From NCBI GenBank assembly GCA_026184775.1, contig JANCYW010000003.1:523652-587651 (forward strand): a stretch of 64,000 nt of DNA, read 5' to 3'. Positions 1-7,859 of the stretch are shown one piece after another; positions within the stretch are counted from its first letter, which is position 1; each line of letters begins with the position of its first letter. The notes under the pieces were generated by a model, which saw only the letters and a program-made list of their open reading frames with translations, had not been told where the DNA came from and made no database searches. The stretch is from Cyanidium caldarium. Its lineage: Eukaryota > Rhodophyta > Bangiophyceae > Cyanidiales > Cyanidiaceae. The translations under genes were made by a program, and so were the position numbers.

Positions 1-157
1 CGGGCCGCGCCCATCCAAGAATATCCGCTTCGATGCCGGCCGTTTCGCCCGAGTCGGCGCCGTCTACGTGCCGCGTCAGGACTTGTCGCAACTGCCGCTG
101 GCCAAAATGAACGGTTTGAGAAGACGGAGTCGGGAGAGGAATGGAGGCGTGGGTTAG
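1..157 (+). CDS. C-terminal end of a protein cut by the window edge
   Basis: Reading from base 2, a frame stays open for 51 codons and stops at the TAG at 155-157. The visible tail contains the stretch NIRFDAGRFARVGAVYVP followed by a basic end (GLRRRSRERNGGVG). The composition (regular hydrophobic residues, no low-complexity bias until the tail) looks like real coding sequence, but there is too little to name a family. The next gene, RPB10, starts about 210 bases downstream on the same strand. The start and most of the gene lie outside the window. A chance open frame cannot be excluded. Confidence 0.45.
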   Translation, partial: GPRPSKNIRFDAGRFARVGAVYVPRQDLSQLPLAKMNGLRRRSRERNGGVG

Positions 158-365
158 AAGGGCGAATGGTGTTGGTCAAGCTCGATGGCATAAGTATGAA
201 TGCTGAGCGAAGCGCTCTGGTATCGGTGTGCGTACCGTGAGAGATCGATAGGGTTCGCTCTCGTCAGCAGAGGTGGTCGTGAACGACTTCGATCGAGACG
301 CCCGCCTCCGTCGTTCTTCTGGTCTTGCGTTTCTCTCGCCTCGCAGCGACCAGCGTCCGGGCGAC

Positions 366-680
366 ATGATCATCCCGGTGCGCTGTTTCACGTGTGGTAA
401 AGTCATCGGGAACAAGTGGGAGGAGTACCTGCATCTGCTGCGGGACAAGAGCGAGGCCGAGGCGCTGGATGAACTGGGTTTGCGGCGATACTGCTGCCGG
501 CGCATGCTGCTCACGCACGTGGACCTGATCGAGAAGCTGCTGCGGTACACCTCGCACGACAAACGACACGAGGACTTTGACAGCGGGGCGGTGCTAGGCA
601 TGCCGCCGATGGGTGCAGCGCACTCCGGCACACCAGGTGGCTTCGAGGCGGGCATGACCCCGCGGCATCCCAGCGGGTGA
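366..680 (+). CDS. RPB10: RNA polymerase I/II/III shared subunit RPB10 (RPABC5)
   Basis: Small zinc-binding subunit shared by all three nuclear RNA polymerases, needed for core assembly. The protein starts [18 protein letters not shown], the family's near-invariant N terminus. The zinc ligands are visible as C7 and C10 (CxxC) and the C43-C44 pair in [10 protein letters not shown]. The start is the ATG at 366; the open frame extends upstream without support, and family proteins begin exactly here. The length is 104 residues against about 65-75 for most homologues. The extra ~35 residues form a Gly/Pro/Met-rich tail after position 68. This tail is either lineage-specific or a read-through of the usual end. 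Identity is very secure. Confidence 0.95.
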   Translation: MIIPVRCFTCGKVIGNKWEEYLHLLRDKSEAEALDELGLRRYCCRRMLLTHVDLIEKLLRYTSHDKRHEDFDSGAVLGMPPMGAAHSGTPGGFEAGMTPRHPSG

Positions 681-1026
681 GAAGATGAGGAGGGAGAGGG
701 TGGAGAGCCTTGGCTTTTCAATGATGGCGTCAGGGATGAGGCCCACATCCCTATGTGGAAACTGTTAAAGCGACGTCACTCTGTCCTGCTCAGGGACCTT
801 TTTTTTAATACCGAATCGTCCTCCCGACGTCCGTCTCCTCTGCACTTCATCCGCTCGTCCCGTCGGGCCGCCGCGGCCGCCGGCGAATGGCACGAGTGTT
901 TCGGCGGCGGCGCTCTCCGCAGAGTCACCCACCGTCGTCGGGTCGCACCAGTTCACCGCCTCAACGCGAGGTGAGAGGCCACTATCGATCTAGCCTATTA
1001 CGGTCTTGTCGTCACTACCGTTCCGC
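681..1026. other. Intergenic region between RPB10 and the Sey1-like gene
   Basis: 346 bases between two genes read in the same direction. It contains a T8 run near 800 and otherwise GC-rich unique sequence. I see no RNA gene or repeat. It presumably holds the RPB10 3' end and the promoter of the downstream GTPase gene. Confidence 0.4.
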
Positions 1027-3036
1027 ATGGCCAGCAGTGAAGAGCGACCGGACTCGGGCAGCGGTGCGGCTGCGGCGGCCGCCGGGGACGCCGACGCCCT
1101 GGCGGTGCCGCCGCTCACCCTCATCAACGCGCGCGGGGAGGTGTCGCAACGACTGGCCAACTGGATCGACGAGTACGTGCAACCGCTCTCGGCGGTCGCC
1201 GAGGGTGCTAGTGCCACGACCGGTGGTTCGTTCTTGGGGCAGCGGGAGATGGCGGTGGTGGCCGCGCTGGGCGTGCGCGGCTGCGGCAAGTCGACGCTGC
1301 TCAACGAGCTGTTCGGCAGCCGGTTCGCGGTCGGACGGGCGTATGGTCGGCGAGCGCGCGGTACTCGCGGGTGCACTATATCGGTAGCGGCGGTGCCGCC
1401 GGCGCCGTGGCTGCTGCTGATGGACTCGGAGGGCGTCGACGGGCGCGAAGTCGAGGAGGCGGAGGAGATGGAGGAGGCCGAAGCGGAGGCGTTGATTGCT
1501 GAGGCAGACAGCCGGGCGGCGTCGCGGCGATCGACGGGCGCGGCTGACGCCACGGCGGCCGGCAGGGGCGGCGGGGCGGTATTGGCGGCGGCCGGCGGCG
1601 GCGGCGTTGATGGTGGCGGGCACGCGGGCCATCGCGCGCGGCCGCCGTCGATGCGGCGCGCCGAGAAAGTGGCCATGTTAGCGGCCACCATTGCCGATGT
1701 GCTGGTCATCAACGTGTGGTATGCGGATTTGGGGCGCGCCGAGGCGGCCGGATACGTGCCGCTGGTGCGCACCATCTTCAGCGAGCACCTGAAGCTGTTC
1801 ACCAAAGAGTCGCCGGCGCGTAGCAAGTTGTTGTTCGTGGTGCACGACCACGACGACGGCTCACCGCTCGCCTCGGTGGCGAAAGTGATCGAGCGCGACG
1901 TGCTGGCCATCTGGGCGAATCAAGTGGAGAAGCCCGCAGAGTACAGCGGCACCCGCGTGCGCGATCACTTTGACGTCGAGGTGCTGTCGCTGCCGCACCC
2001 GCGTTATCGCGCCGAGCAGTATGCGGCGGCACTGAATGCGTTGCGCGACCGCATCCTCCAGGGGCGCGGCGCGGAGACGGGCGTAGCCATTGCCAGCGAG
2101 GGTGCGGTGGCGTTCACGCGAGCGCCGGCCAATTTGCTGGCGCCGGCCGTCTCCAAAGAACTACCCGTGGAAGGATTTGCCACTTACGTGGAGATGGTGT
2201 GGCGCGAGCTGGTCGAGGCGAACGACATCGACACCCCGGGCTATTCGGAGCTGCTGGCGGTGTACCGCTGCGACCGCGTGGCCGAGCGGCTGCACGCGCT
2301 GGCGCACGAACAGATCGCCAAGTGGTATGCCGAAGTCGACAGCGGCAAAGTGGTGGAGAATTTCGGGCGCAAAGCGCAGGAGCTGCTGAACAGCACAGGC
2401 GAGCAGTACGATGCGGACACCAGCGCGTACGCCACCACCGACGGCGCGCTCATCCGCAGCCGCAAACGGCACGAGCTGATGTCGACGCTGCAGAATCACC
2501 TCCGGGCGCTGTTCAACCGGCAGGTGCAGATCCTGCAGAACCAGGCGCTGAACAAGTTTCGCGACCAGATGTTGTCGCTGATCGCGGACCGCAGCGGCAT
2601 GGTGAGCGAGTTCGAGTCGCAGTTTTTGGTGCGGCGTGTGGACGAGTTCTTCTTCAAGCGCGCCGAGGAGCTGTTGGTGCCCAGCATGCGTCTGACGTAT
2701 CGCGCCAGTCGCACCGATTTGCAGAACACGCTGTTGGAGGCGGCGAGCCGGTACCGCGACTCGCCCACCTCGCAGCTGCAGGCGATGACGCGTATGGAGA
2801 AGCGCGCCATGGCGCCCATGCCCAAACAGCGCGGGGTGGTGGTCGGGTTCGGATTGAATACCGCACTGCGGCCGCGCGGTTACGGCAATTTCCAGCTCAT
2901 CGCCAGCACGTCTCGCGGCCCGCACACTTTCAACGCGACGATGTGTAACGATGCGGACCTGGCCGAGCAGGAGGGCCACGGCAAGGTGCCACTGTTTCGT
3001 TGGCAACCGACCATCCACTTTGATGTCGACTTGTGA
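1027..3036 (+). CDS. Sey1/RHD3/atlastin-type dynamin-like GTPase lacking a visible membrane hairpin
   Basis: Sey1/RHD3 proteins are ER-anchored GTPases that fuse ER tubules. Here the GTPase core is recognisable: a P-loop GVRGCGKST at residues 82-90, the G3-type MDSEGVDGRE, and DVLVINVWYADLGR followed by LVRTIFSEHLKLF, which matches the RHD3 helical segment. The G4 region reads VVHDHDD where the family usually has an RD-type motif. A Gly/Ala-rich insertion follows G3. The helical middle domain follows, but the 669-residue protein ends in a hydrophilic stretch (ends WQPTIHFDVDL), and I find no pair of transmembrane helices such as the family carries near its C terminus. The start is the ATG at 1027; the frame opens slightly earlier only through a TTG. 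It may work as a soluble or peripheral GTPase, or the tail may be divergent. Confidence 0.8.
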   Translation: MASSEERPDSGSGAAAAAAGDADALAVPPLTLINARGEVSQRLANWIDEYVQPLSAVAEGASATTGGSFLGQREMAVVAALGVRGCGKSTLLNELFGSRFAVGRAYGRRARGTRGCTISVAAVPPAPWLLLMDSEGVDGREVEEAEEMEEAEAEALIAEADSRAASRRSTGAADATAAGRGGGAVLAAAGGGGVDGGGHAGHRARPPSMRRAEKVAMLAATIADVLVINVWYADLGRAEAAGYVPLVRTIFSEHLKLFTKESPARSKLLFVVHDHDDGSPLASVAKVIERDVLAIWANQVEKPAEYSGTRVRDHFDVEVLSLPHPRYRAEQYAAALNALRDRILQGRGAETGVAIASEGAVAFTRAPANLLAPAVSKELPVEGFATYVEMVWRELVEANDIDTPGYSELLAVYRCDRVAERLHALAHEQIAKWYAEVDSGKVVENFGRKAQELLNSTGEQYDADTSAYATTDGALIRSRKRHELMSTLQNHLRALFNRQVQILQNQALNKFRDQMLSLIADRSGMVSEFESQFLVRRVDEFFFKRAEELLVPSMRLTYRASRTDLQNTLLEAASRYRDSPTSQLQAMTRMEKRAMAPMPKQRGVVVGFGLNTALRPRGYGNFQLIASTSRGPHTFNATMCNDADLAEQEGHGKVPLFRWQPTIHFDVDL

Positions 3037-3189
3037 TGGAGGGAGAGGGCGTGCGCATGCGGGATGGAGGGATGGGCCCAGGCGCCCGTGCACGCTAGAG
3101 GAATGCCAGTTGCGTGCCACTGGGCTGCATTCCGTAAAAGCGCCAACGCGTTGGATACGTCAAGAGGTGGGTGGCAGGGGTGACTCCCT

Positions 3190-3945
3190 TCATTCCTCAC
3201 GTGTGGCATTCGTCGGAGACGTCTCGGGTGGCGCGCCCAAGATGACCACATTATCGTCCAGCGTCCAACAGCCGATGGGCCGCACGCGGGGCACATCCGA
3301 GAGCGGGTCCGTCGCCCGCGATGTGTAGGCGGCCACGCCCGTCGTGTCACTGCCTAGCCAGCACGGCGATATCGTCAACAGCAGCAGGTGGTAATACAGG
3401 CCGGCAGTGTCTTTCGCACCGCCTGACGCGCCCTGCAGCGCTGCGGTTATGACCCGCGCGCCGCCTTCCAGCATCACCGCGCGCACTCCGGTATGCGCCA
3501 CCCCGGCGGTTCGCGGCTGCTCGATGAGCGCCGCGCGCCGCTCCCGCCACAGTCGACACGTCTCCGGCACGCGCTGCACATTGTGCGGCAGCAGCACCAT
3601 CGCTTTCGGTGGTCGCCACTCGGGCGGCATACGCTCGGCCACGCCGTAGCGCACACTCAGCAGCGGATCGTCCGCCAGGAGCGTGCCATAACCGACGGCC
3701 ACCGCGTCGTGCGCCGCCCGCACTGCATGCGTCAGTAGCATGGTACGCGCATTGGACAATCGCCACTGTGCACCTACCGGCCGCGGTCGCGTGTCGATCT
3801 TGCCGTCCAGGCTCGCAGCAAACGACAGGGTCACCCAAGGCGCCTGCGGCTGTTGTTGCCAGTGGGCCAGTTGGTGCGAGTGCACCTGGCGCAAGATGGT
3901 GTCTTCCGGTTCTCGGCCCAGTAGCACTGGCCATGGATATTCCAT
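3190..3945 (-). CDS. RibD C-terminal/RIB7-type reductase of riboflavin synthesis
   Basis: Proteins of this family reduce the ribosyl side chain of the pyrimidine intermediate in riboflavin synthesis with NADPH. The 251-residue protein carries the family's opening strand VTLSFAASLDGKI (about residues 38-50), then LSNARTMLL, the segment DAVAVGYGTLLADDPLLSVR, and near the C terminus VMLEGGARVI, where the GG loop binds the cofactor. There is no deaminase domain, so it resembles the stand-alone fungal/archaeal RIB7 arrangement rather than bacterial bifunctional RibD. The ATG at 3945 is the first in frame and no targeting sequence is evident. It is divergent from the coiled-coil gene at 4143. Substrate specificity is inferred from the family. 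Confidence 0.82.
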   Translation of the reverse strand: MEYPWPVLLGREPEDTILRQVHSHQLAHWQQQPQAPWVTLSFAASLDGKIDTRPRPVGAQWRLSNARTMLLTHAVRAAHDAVAVGYGTLLADDPLLSVRYGVAERMPPEWRPPKAMVLLPHNVQRVPETCRLWRERRAALIEQPRTAGVAHTGVRAVMLEGGARVITAALQGASGGAKDTAGLYYHLLLLTISPCWLGSDTTGVAAYTSRATDPLSDVPRVRPIGCWTLDDNVVILGAPPETSPTNATREE

Positions 3946-4142
3946 AGACGTTTCGGAGTGGAGGGAATTTTCAGGTCATCTCCGCAGACGGCGTTTTTGA
4001 GAAACTCCTCGCCCGTGCGGCGCGTCGCAGCCCTCCGGAGCGAACCGGCTGGCGCGCGGTATTGTGGAGAGTGCGGAAGGAGGTTGACGGAACGTCTGCG
4101 GTAGTCCCGAGGCCGCTGCAATAGCACGAAACCCACACTTTG

Positions 4143-4712
4143 ATGGTCCTGAGGTTGTTCCGGCAGCTGCGGCAGGTGTGGCAGTTGTGGCGGGCCACCA
4201 AACAGGCGGAACGACAGCTGGTGCAGCAGGCGCAAGGGCAGGCTGCGGAGGCGCGCGAGGTGGCCGAGTTGGCCCGGCAGAACCACGAGGCGCTGCAGCA
4301 AGCGTATCAACGGTTGCGGGGGGAGGTGGAGGGCATCGGGCGCGCAGCCGACGCCGTGGAAGGTGCGGTGACGGTGCCGAGGCCGGGCGAGGACGCACAA
4401 CGACTGCACGAGCGGCTGGCCGCGCAAGTGGAAGAGAGCGTGCAGCGCGCCCCGGGAGTGAGTGCCGACATGAAGCAGCAACTGACGGAGCGTATGCGGC
4501 AGGTGGCATCGGAGGTGGCCGAGGAGGAAGGGCGCGGGGCGGACGTGCGGCGGGTGTTGATCGAGCGCATCAAGCGCAGCGGTGCGTCGCCTGAGACGGT
4601 TTTACAGTATCTGGATCAGGTGAGCGCGGCGCCCACCGGCGGCAGCACTGCCGCAGACCAACAGCGAGTACGGCAACAGCTGCGGAAACAGTTGGAGGAG
4701 GCGCTGCGATGA
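4143..4712 (+). CDS. Unrecognised coiled-coil protein
   Basis: A 189-residue protein that I do not recognise. The first ~20 residues mix hydrophobic and basic residues (MVLRLFRQLRQVWQLWR), which could form an amphipathic helix. Residues ~20-110 are rich in Gln, Glu, Ala and Arg with heptad-like spacing, typical of a coiled coil. The C-terminal third contains VLIERIKRSGASPETVLQYL, a small helical motif, and a Gln/Arg-rich end. The ATG at 4143 is the first in frame; the preceding codon is TTG. Its stop lies only 11 bases from the stop of the convergent RPS21 gene. It could be an organellar peripheral protein, but that is guesswork. Confidence 0.7.
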   Translation: MVLRLFRQLRQVWQLWRATKQAERQLVQQAQGQAAEAREVAELARQNHEALQQAYQRLRGEVEGIGRAADAVEGAVTVPRPGEDAQRLHERLAAQVEESVQRAPGVSADMKQQLTERMRQVASEVAEEEGRGADVRRVLIERIKRSGASPETVLQYLDQVSAAPTGGSTAADQQRVRQQLRKQLEEALR

Positions 4713-4723
4713 CCCATCCAATC

Positions 4724-5002
4724 CTATTCCATCCCGCGGGCGCCGTCTTCCCGCAAATCGTCCAACGCGCCCCTCTCTTTGAGCAACCGGTACACCGCCT
4801 GATCGCTCAGTCCCTTGCGGCGCGGGTATCCCGCCAGCGCTATGGTGACGTGCTCGCCCGGCACCGCTCGGCCGGTCTCGGGATCCACCTTGGCCGCGTT
4901 GATCTGCACCGAGGCGTGATCCTTGGCGGTGATGAGTCGGTTGGTCAGCGAACACTTCCGCGGAACGTACAGGTCCACTACGCGCCCTTTGGAGTTTTGC
5001 AT
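4724..5002 (-). CDS. RPS21: 40S ribosomal protein eS21 (RPS21)
   Basis: Component of the cytosolic small ribosomal subunit, near the mRNA exit region. The N terminus [18 protein letters not shown] and the following [16 protein letters not shown] are diagnostic. The length of 92 residues is close to the family's 82-87, with a few additional residues at the acidic C terminus. The ATG at 5002 matches the family start exactly; the frame continues upstream only as unrelated residues. It is divergent from WDR82 across a ~330-base promoter region containing a TC tract. Confidence 0.96.
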   Translation of the reverse strand: MQNSKGRVVDLYVPRKCSLTNRLITAKDHASVQINAAKVDPETGRAVPGEHVTIALAGYPRRKGLSDQAVYRLLKERGALDDLREDGARGME

Positions 5003-5330
5003 GAGAAGGCACGAGGTCAGAGGAGGGCGGAGGGGCGTTAAAAGGCGTGAGCGTTCAGGACGCGCTGTTGCGAGCCACCGAAGACAGAAGCGTCGGGCCG
5101 GCTGCGCAGCGCGCCGACGACCCACGGCCGACAAAGCATATGAGACAAGCTTGCGCATAAGGGAGAAAGCGATGGGCTCGCTTTGTGACGGCTGCTCTGA
5201 GCCGACCGAACGCGACACCTCCATCACCTCACCTTGTGCTCGAGGTGATGTCTGGAAAACGCTCTGCCACCATGATCTCCTGATTGCCCCTCTTTCCGAC
5301 CTTTCCCTCTCTTCTCTCTCTCTCTCTCTG
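5003..5330. promoter_or_regulatory. Divergent promoter region between RPS21 and WDR82 with a TC tract
   Basis: 328 bases separate the start codons of two divergent housekeeping genes, so both promoters must lie here. A pyrimidine microsatellite, (TC)n at 5313-5329, abuts the WDR82 start codon and would form its immediate leader. No RNA gene is visible. Confidence 0.5.
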
Positions 5331-6398
5331 ATGACCTCGGCGGTGCCAGGCGCGCAGGTGCGCATGTCGCAGGCGGCCGTGCGCTCGTTGCGCAAGACCA
5401 AAGTGTTCAAGGGCGTGCACGGCGAACAGATCAACTCGCTAGACTTCTCTTCAGACGGCGAGCGTCTGGTCTGTGCCGGTGACGACGGACTGGTCAGTGT
5501 GTACAGTGCCGCCGAGGGCACGCTGCTGAAGACCATTCCGGTGAAGCGATACGGGTGCGGCGTCATCCGCTTCAGCAACCACAAGTCGGCGGTGTTGTGT
5601 GCCAGCAAGCCGGTGGTGGATGCGGTGGTGGCGGCGGCCGGACATGGCGGCGGCAGAGACGCCGCGCTCTACGGCGCGCCAGTGTCGTGGGACGACAACA
5701 TCCGCTACCTGTCGCTATCGGAGAACAAGTACATCCGCTACTTTCGCGGACATCGCGCACGGGTGGTGTCGTTGGCGGTGACGCCCAACGATGACTCTTT
5801 CATGTCGGCGGCACTGGACGGCACCATGCGACTGTGGGATATTCGATATCCGCATTGTGCCGGAGCGCTGCAGATCCGCGGCCGCCCAGCGGTGGCCGTG
5901 GACCCCACCGGGCTGGTGGCCGCGGTGGCCTTCTCTGACCTGCAGAAACTGGTCATCAAACTGTACGACCTGCGCAAGTGGGACGAGGGCCCGTTTATCG
6001 ATTTCGAGAGCACCATCACCACCTCCGAACCGACGGTGCTCAAGTTCAGCGGTGACGGGCGGTCGTTGCTGGTGGGCACCGCCGAGCCCAACCCGCGCAT
6101 TCAACTGCTGGATGCCTTCAACGGCCAGCTGCAGACACTGTGCCGCGGACACTCCAACGACCAGGCGTACGAGTTGGATGCCGGATTCAGCGCCGACTCG
6201 GAGTTTGTGGTGTCCGGCTCCGAAGACGCCACCGTGCACATCTGGGAGCGCGCCACCGGCCAGCCGGTGCACGTGCTCAGCGGCCACTCCACGCACCTGC
6301 GCGCTGTCGCCTTCAACCCGCAGTACGCCATGCTGGCCAGCGCGTGTCAGAATGTGGTGTTCTGGCAGCCGGACCCCGCCGCCCTCGAGTACGTGTGA
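5331..6398 (+). CDS. WD-repeat protein WDR82/Swd2
   Basis: WDR82/Swd2 is a seven-bladed beta-propeller that recruits the SET1/COMPASS histone H3K4 methyltransferase to RNA polymerase II and also sits in termination/phosphatase complexes. Characteristic segments are visible in order: [20 protein letters not shown], the blade with [49 protein letters not shown], and a C-terminal blade [13 protein letters not shown]. The length of 355 residues is slightly above the usual ~315-330. The ATG at 5331 was chosen because upstream codons are low-complexity and antisense to RPS21; a second ATG lies 11 codons in. Family identity is strong. Confidence 0.9.
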   Translation: MTSAVPGAQVRMSQAAVRSLRKTKVFKGVHGEQINSLDFSSDGERLVCAGDDGLVSVYSAAEGTLLKTIPVKRYGCGVIRFSNHKSAVLCASKPVVDAVVAAAGHGGGRDAALYGAPVSWDDNIRYLSLSENKYIRYFRGHRARVVSLAVTPNDDSFMSAALDGTMRLWDIRYPHCAGALQIRGRPAVAVDPTGLVAAVAFSDLQKLVIKLYDLRKWDEGPFIDFESTITTSEPTVLKFSGDGRSLLVGTAEPNPRIQLLDAFNGQLQTLCRGHSNDQAYELDAGFSADSEFVVSGSEDATVHIWERATGQPVHVLSGHSTHLRAVAFNPQYAMLASACQNVVFWQPDPAALEYV

Positions 6399-6609
6399 GC
6401 GGAGGGTGAGGAGAGCGGGTTCATAAAGCCGACGTGCATAGGTTGTGGGAGAGCAGAGGCCATCAATCGCATATCGTCTGCGCCACTCTCCACGACCGTC
6501 TGCAAATTCACTGCAAGAGGCGGCTATTCGAGACCGTCGCGCTCCTGCTCCGCAGCAGGGTTTTCCCTCACGCTGTGGTACTCGGGTCTCAGCTCTGCCT
6601 CGCCTTTTG

Positions 6610-7797
6610 ATGGATGAGGCGCAAGTGACCGTGGCCGTAGAGCAGGTGCGCCTGTTGGCGTATCGGCGGCTGCGTCGACTGCGGTACTCGCCCCGTGTGG
6701 CCGCGCTCATTACGGACATATTGCTGTACGCCCAGATCGGCGGCAATTCACAGGGCGTGCTCAAGCTGCTGCGCAGCGGCACCGGCTCGCTGGCGGACAC
6801 ACCCGGCGATGAAGCCGATGACCAGCAGGAGCCTCGGACGGCCGCGGCCTACCGAGATGAACTGGCGGCGCTACCGTGTGGCCTGTTCGAGGCGCCGCGG
6901 CAACTTCCGCAGTCGCGCAAGGCCCGCCTCACCGAGTGCAACCCGTGGACGCTGCATATCGACGGGCGCGGCGAGAATGCCATGGTGGTGATGGGCCTGG
7001 CTACGGCCGGCGTCCTGTCCAGGGCGCGTGCGCACGGCATCGGCCTGGCAGGCACCTGCGGCACCTACACCAGCACCGGCGCGGTGGGCTATTACGCCCG
7101 CTGGATCGCCCAATGCGGTTGCATCGGGTTGGTGTGTAGCGGCAGCAGCCCGCACGTGGCGCCCGCCAGTTGCGCGGAGGCGTTGCTGGGCACCAATCCG
7201 CTCGCCTGGGCCGCACCGCTCGCCGACGCCGACGGCGCCACCGAACCGCTGGTGTTTGACATGTCCACCTCGGCCATCACCTACTGGGAAGTGGGCGCGG
7301 CGGCCGCGGCGCAGCAGCCGTTGCCGCCGGGCGTGGCCATCGACCGTCACGGACGCGCGACGCGCGACCCTGCAGCGGTGGAAGCGTTGCTGACGGTGGC
7401 CGGCTGGAAAGGCACCGGCCTGTCGCTGCTGGTGGAGGTGCTGACCGGACCGCTGGTGGGGGCGACCTGCGCGAGCACCGACGACAGTGAGGGAGTGCAA
7501 CGCAATTGGGGCAACGTCGTCGTGGCATTGGATCCGGGAGCTTTCGGCGCCGGTTTGGGCAGCGACGACGACCACCGACGCCAGGTCATCGGGGGCATTA
7601 CGGCACTGGTGCAGCGTATTCGATCCGCACGACCGGACGACCAGCACGAGCGGCCGGCGATGGTGGGCGACCGCAGTGCCGCGCGTCGACGCAACGCCCG
7701 GCGCACCGGCGCGATGCACATGCCACCGTGGCTGCTGCACGAACTGCAACAGGCAGTGGACCGGGACGACGATGGGGGGATGGGTGAGCGTGAGTAG
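6610..7797 (+). CDS. LDH2/MDH2-family oxidoreductase with altered histidine motif
   Basis: Member of the malate/L-lactate/ureidoglycolate dehydrogenase family (Pfam Ldh_2), NAD(P)-dependent 2-hydroxyacid dehydrogenases unrelated to classical LDH. Supporting segments: LLGTNPLAWAAP near residue 193, LVFDMSTSAITYWEV, and KGTGLSLLVEVLTGPLVGA, which match the family core. Near the N terminus the usual ADLRG-x-x-SHG motif reads AQIGGNSQG, so the position normally held by the catalytic histidine is Gln48. The length of 395 residues is somewhat above the usual ~350, with a basic C-terminal addition. The start at 6610 is the first sensible ATG; upstream residues are low quality. Given the change, it may have lost dehydrogenase activity or use a different mechanism. 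Confidence 0.8.
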   Translation: MDEAQVTVAVEQVRLLAYRRLRRLRYSPRVAALITDILLYAQIGGNSQGVLKLLRSGTGSLADTPGDEADDQQEPRTAAAYRDELAALPCGLFEAPRQLPQSRKARLTECNPWTLHIDGRGENAMVVMGLATAGVLSRARAHGIGLAGTCGTYTSTGAVGYYARWIAQCGCIGLVCSGSSPHVAPASCAEALLGTNPLAWAAPLADADGATEPLVFDMSTSAITYWEVGAAAAAQQPLPPGVAIDRHGRATRDPAAVEALLTVAGWKGTGLSLLVEVLTGPLVGATCASTDDSEGVQRNWGNVVVALDPGAFGAGLGSDDDHRRQVIGGITALVQRIRSARPDDQHERPAMVGDRSAARRRNARRTGAMHMPPWLLHELQQAVDRDDDGGMGERE

Positions 7798-7859
7798 CCG
7801 CGGACGCCCGCCATACCGACGCTGCCGAACCGCGTCACCCCTCGTGCTTTACGGTCGCC

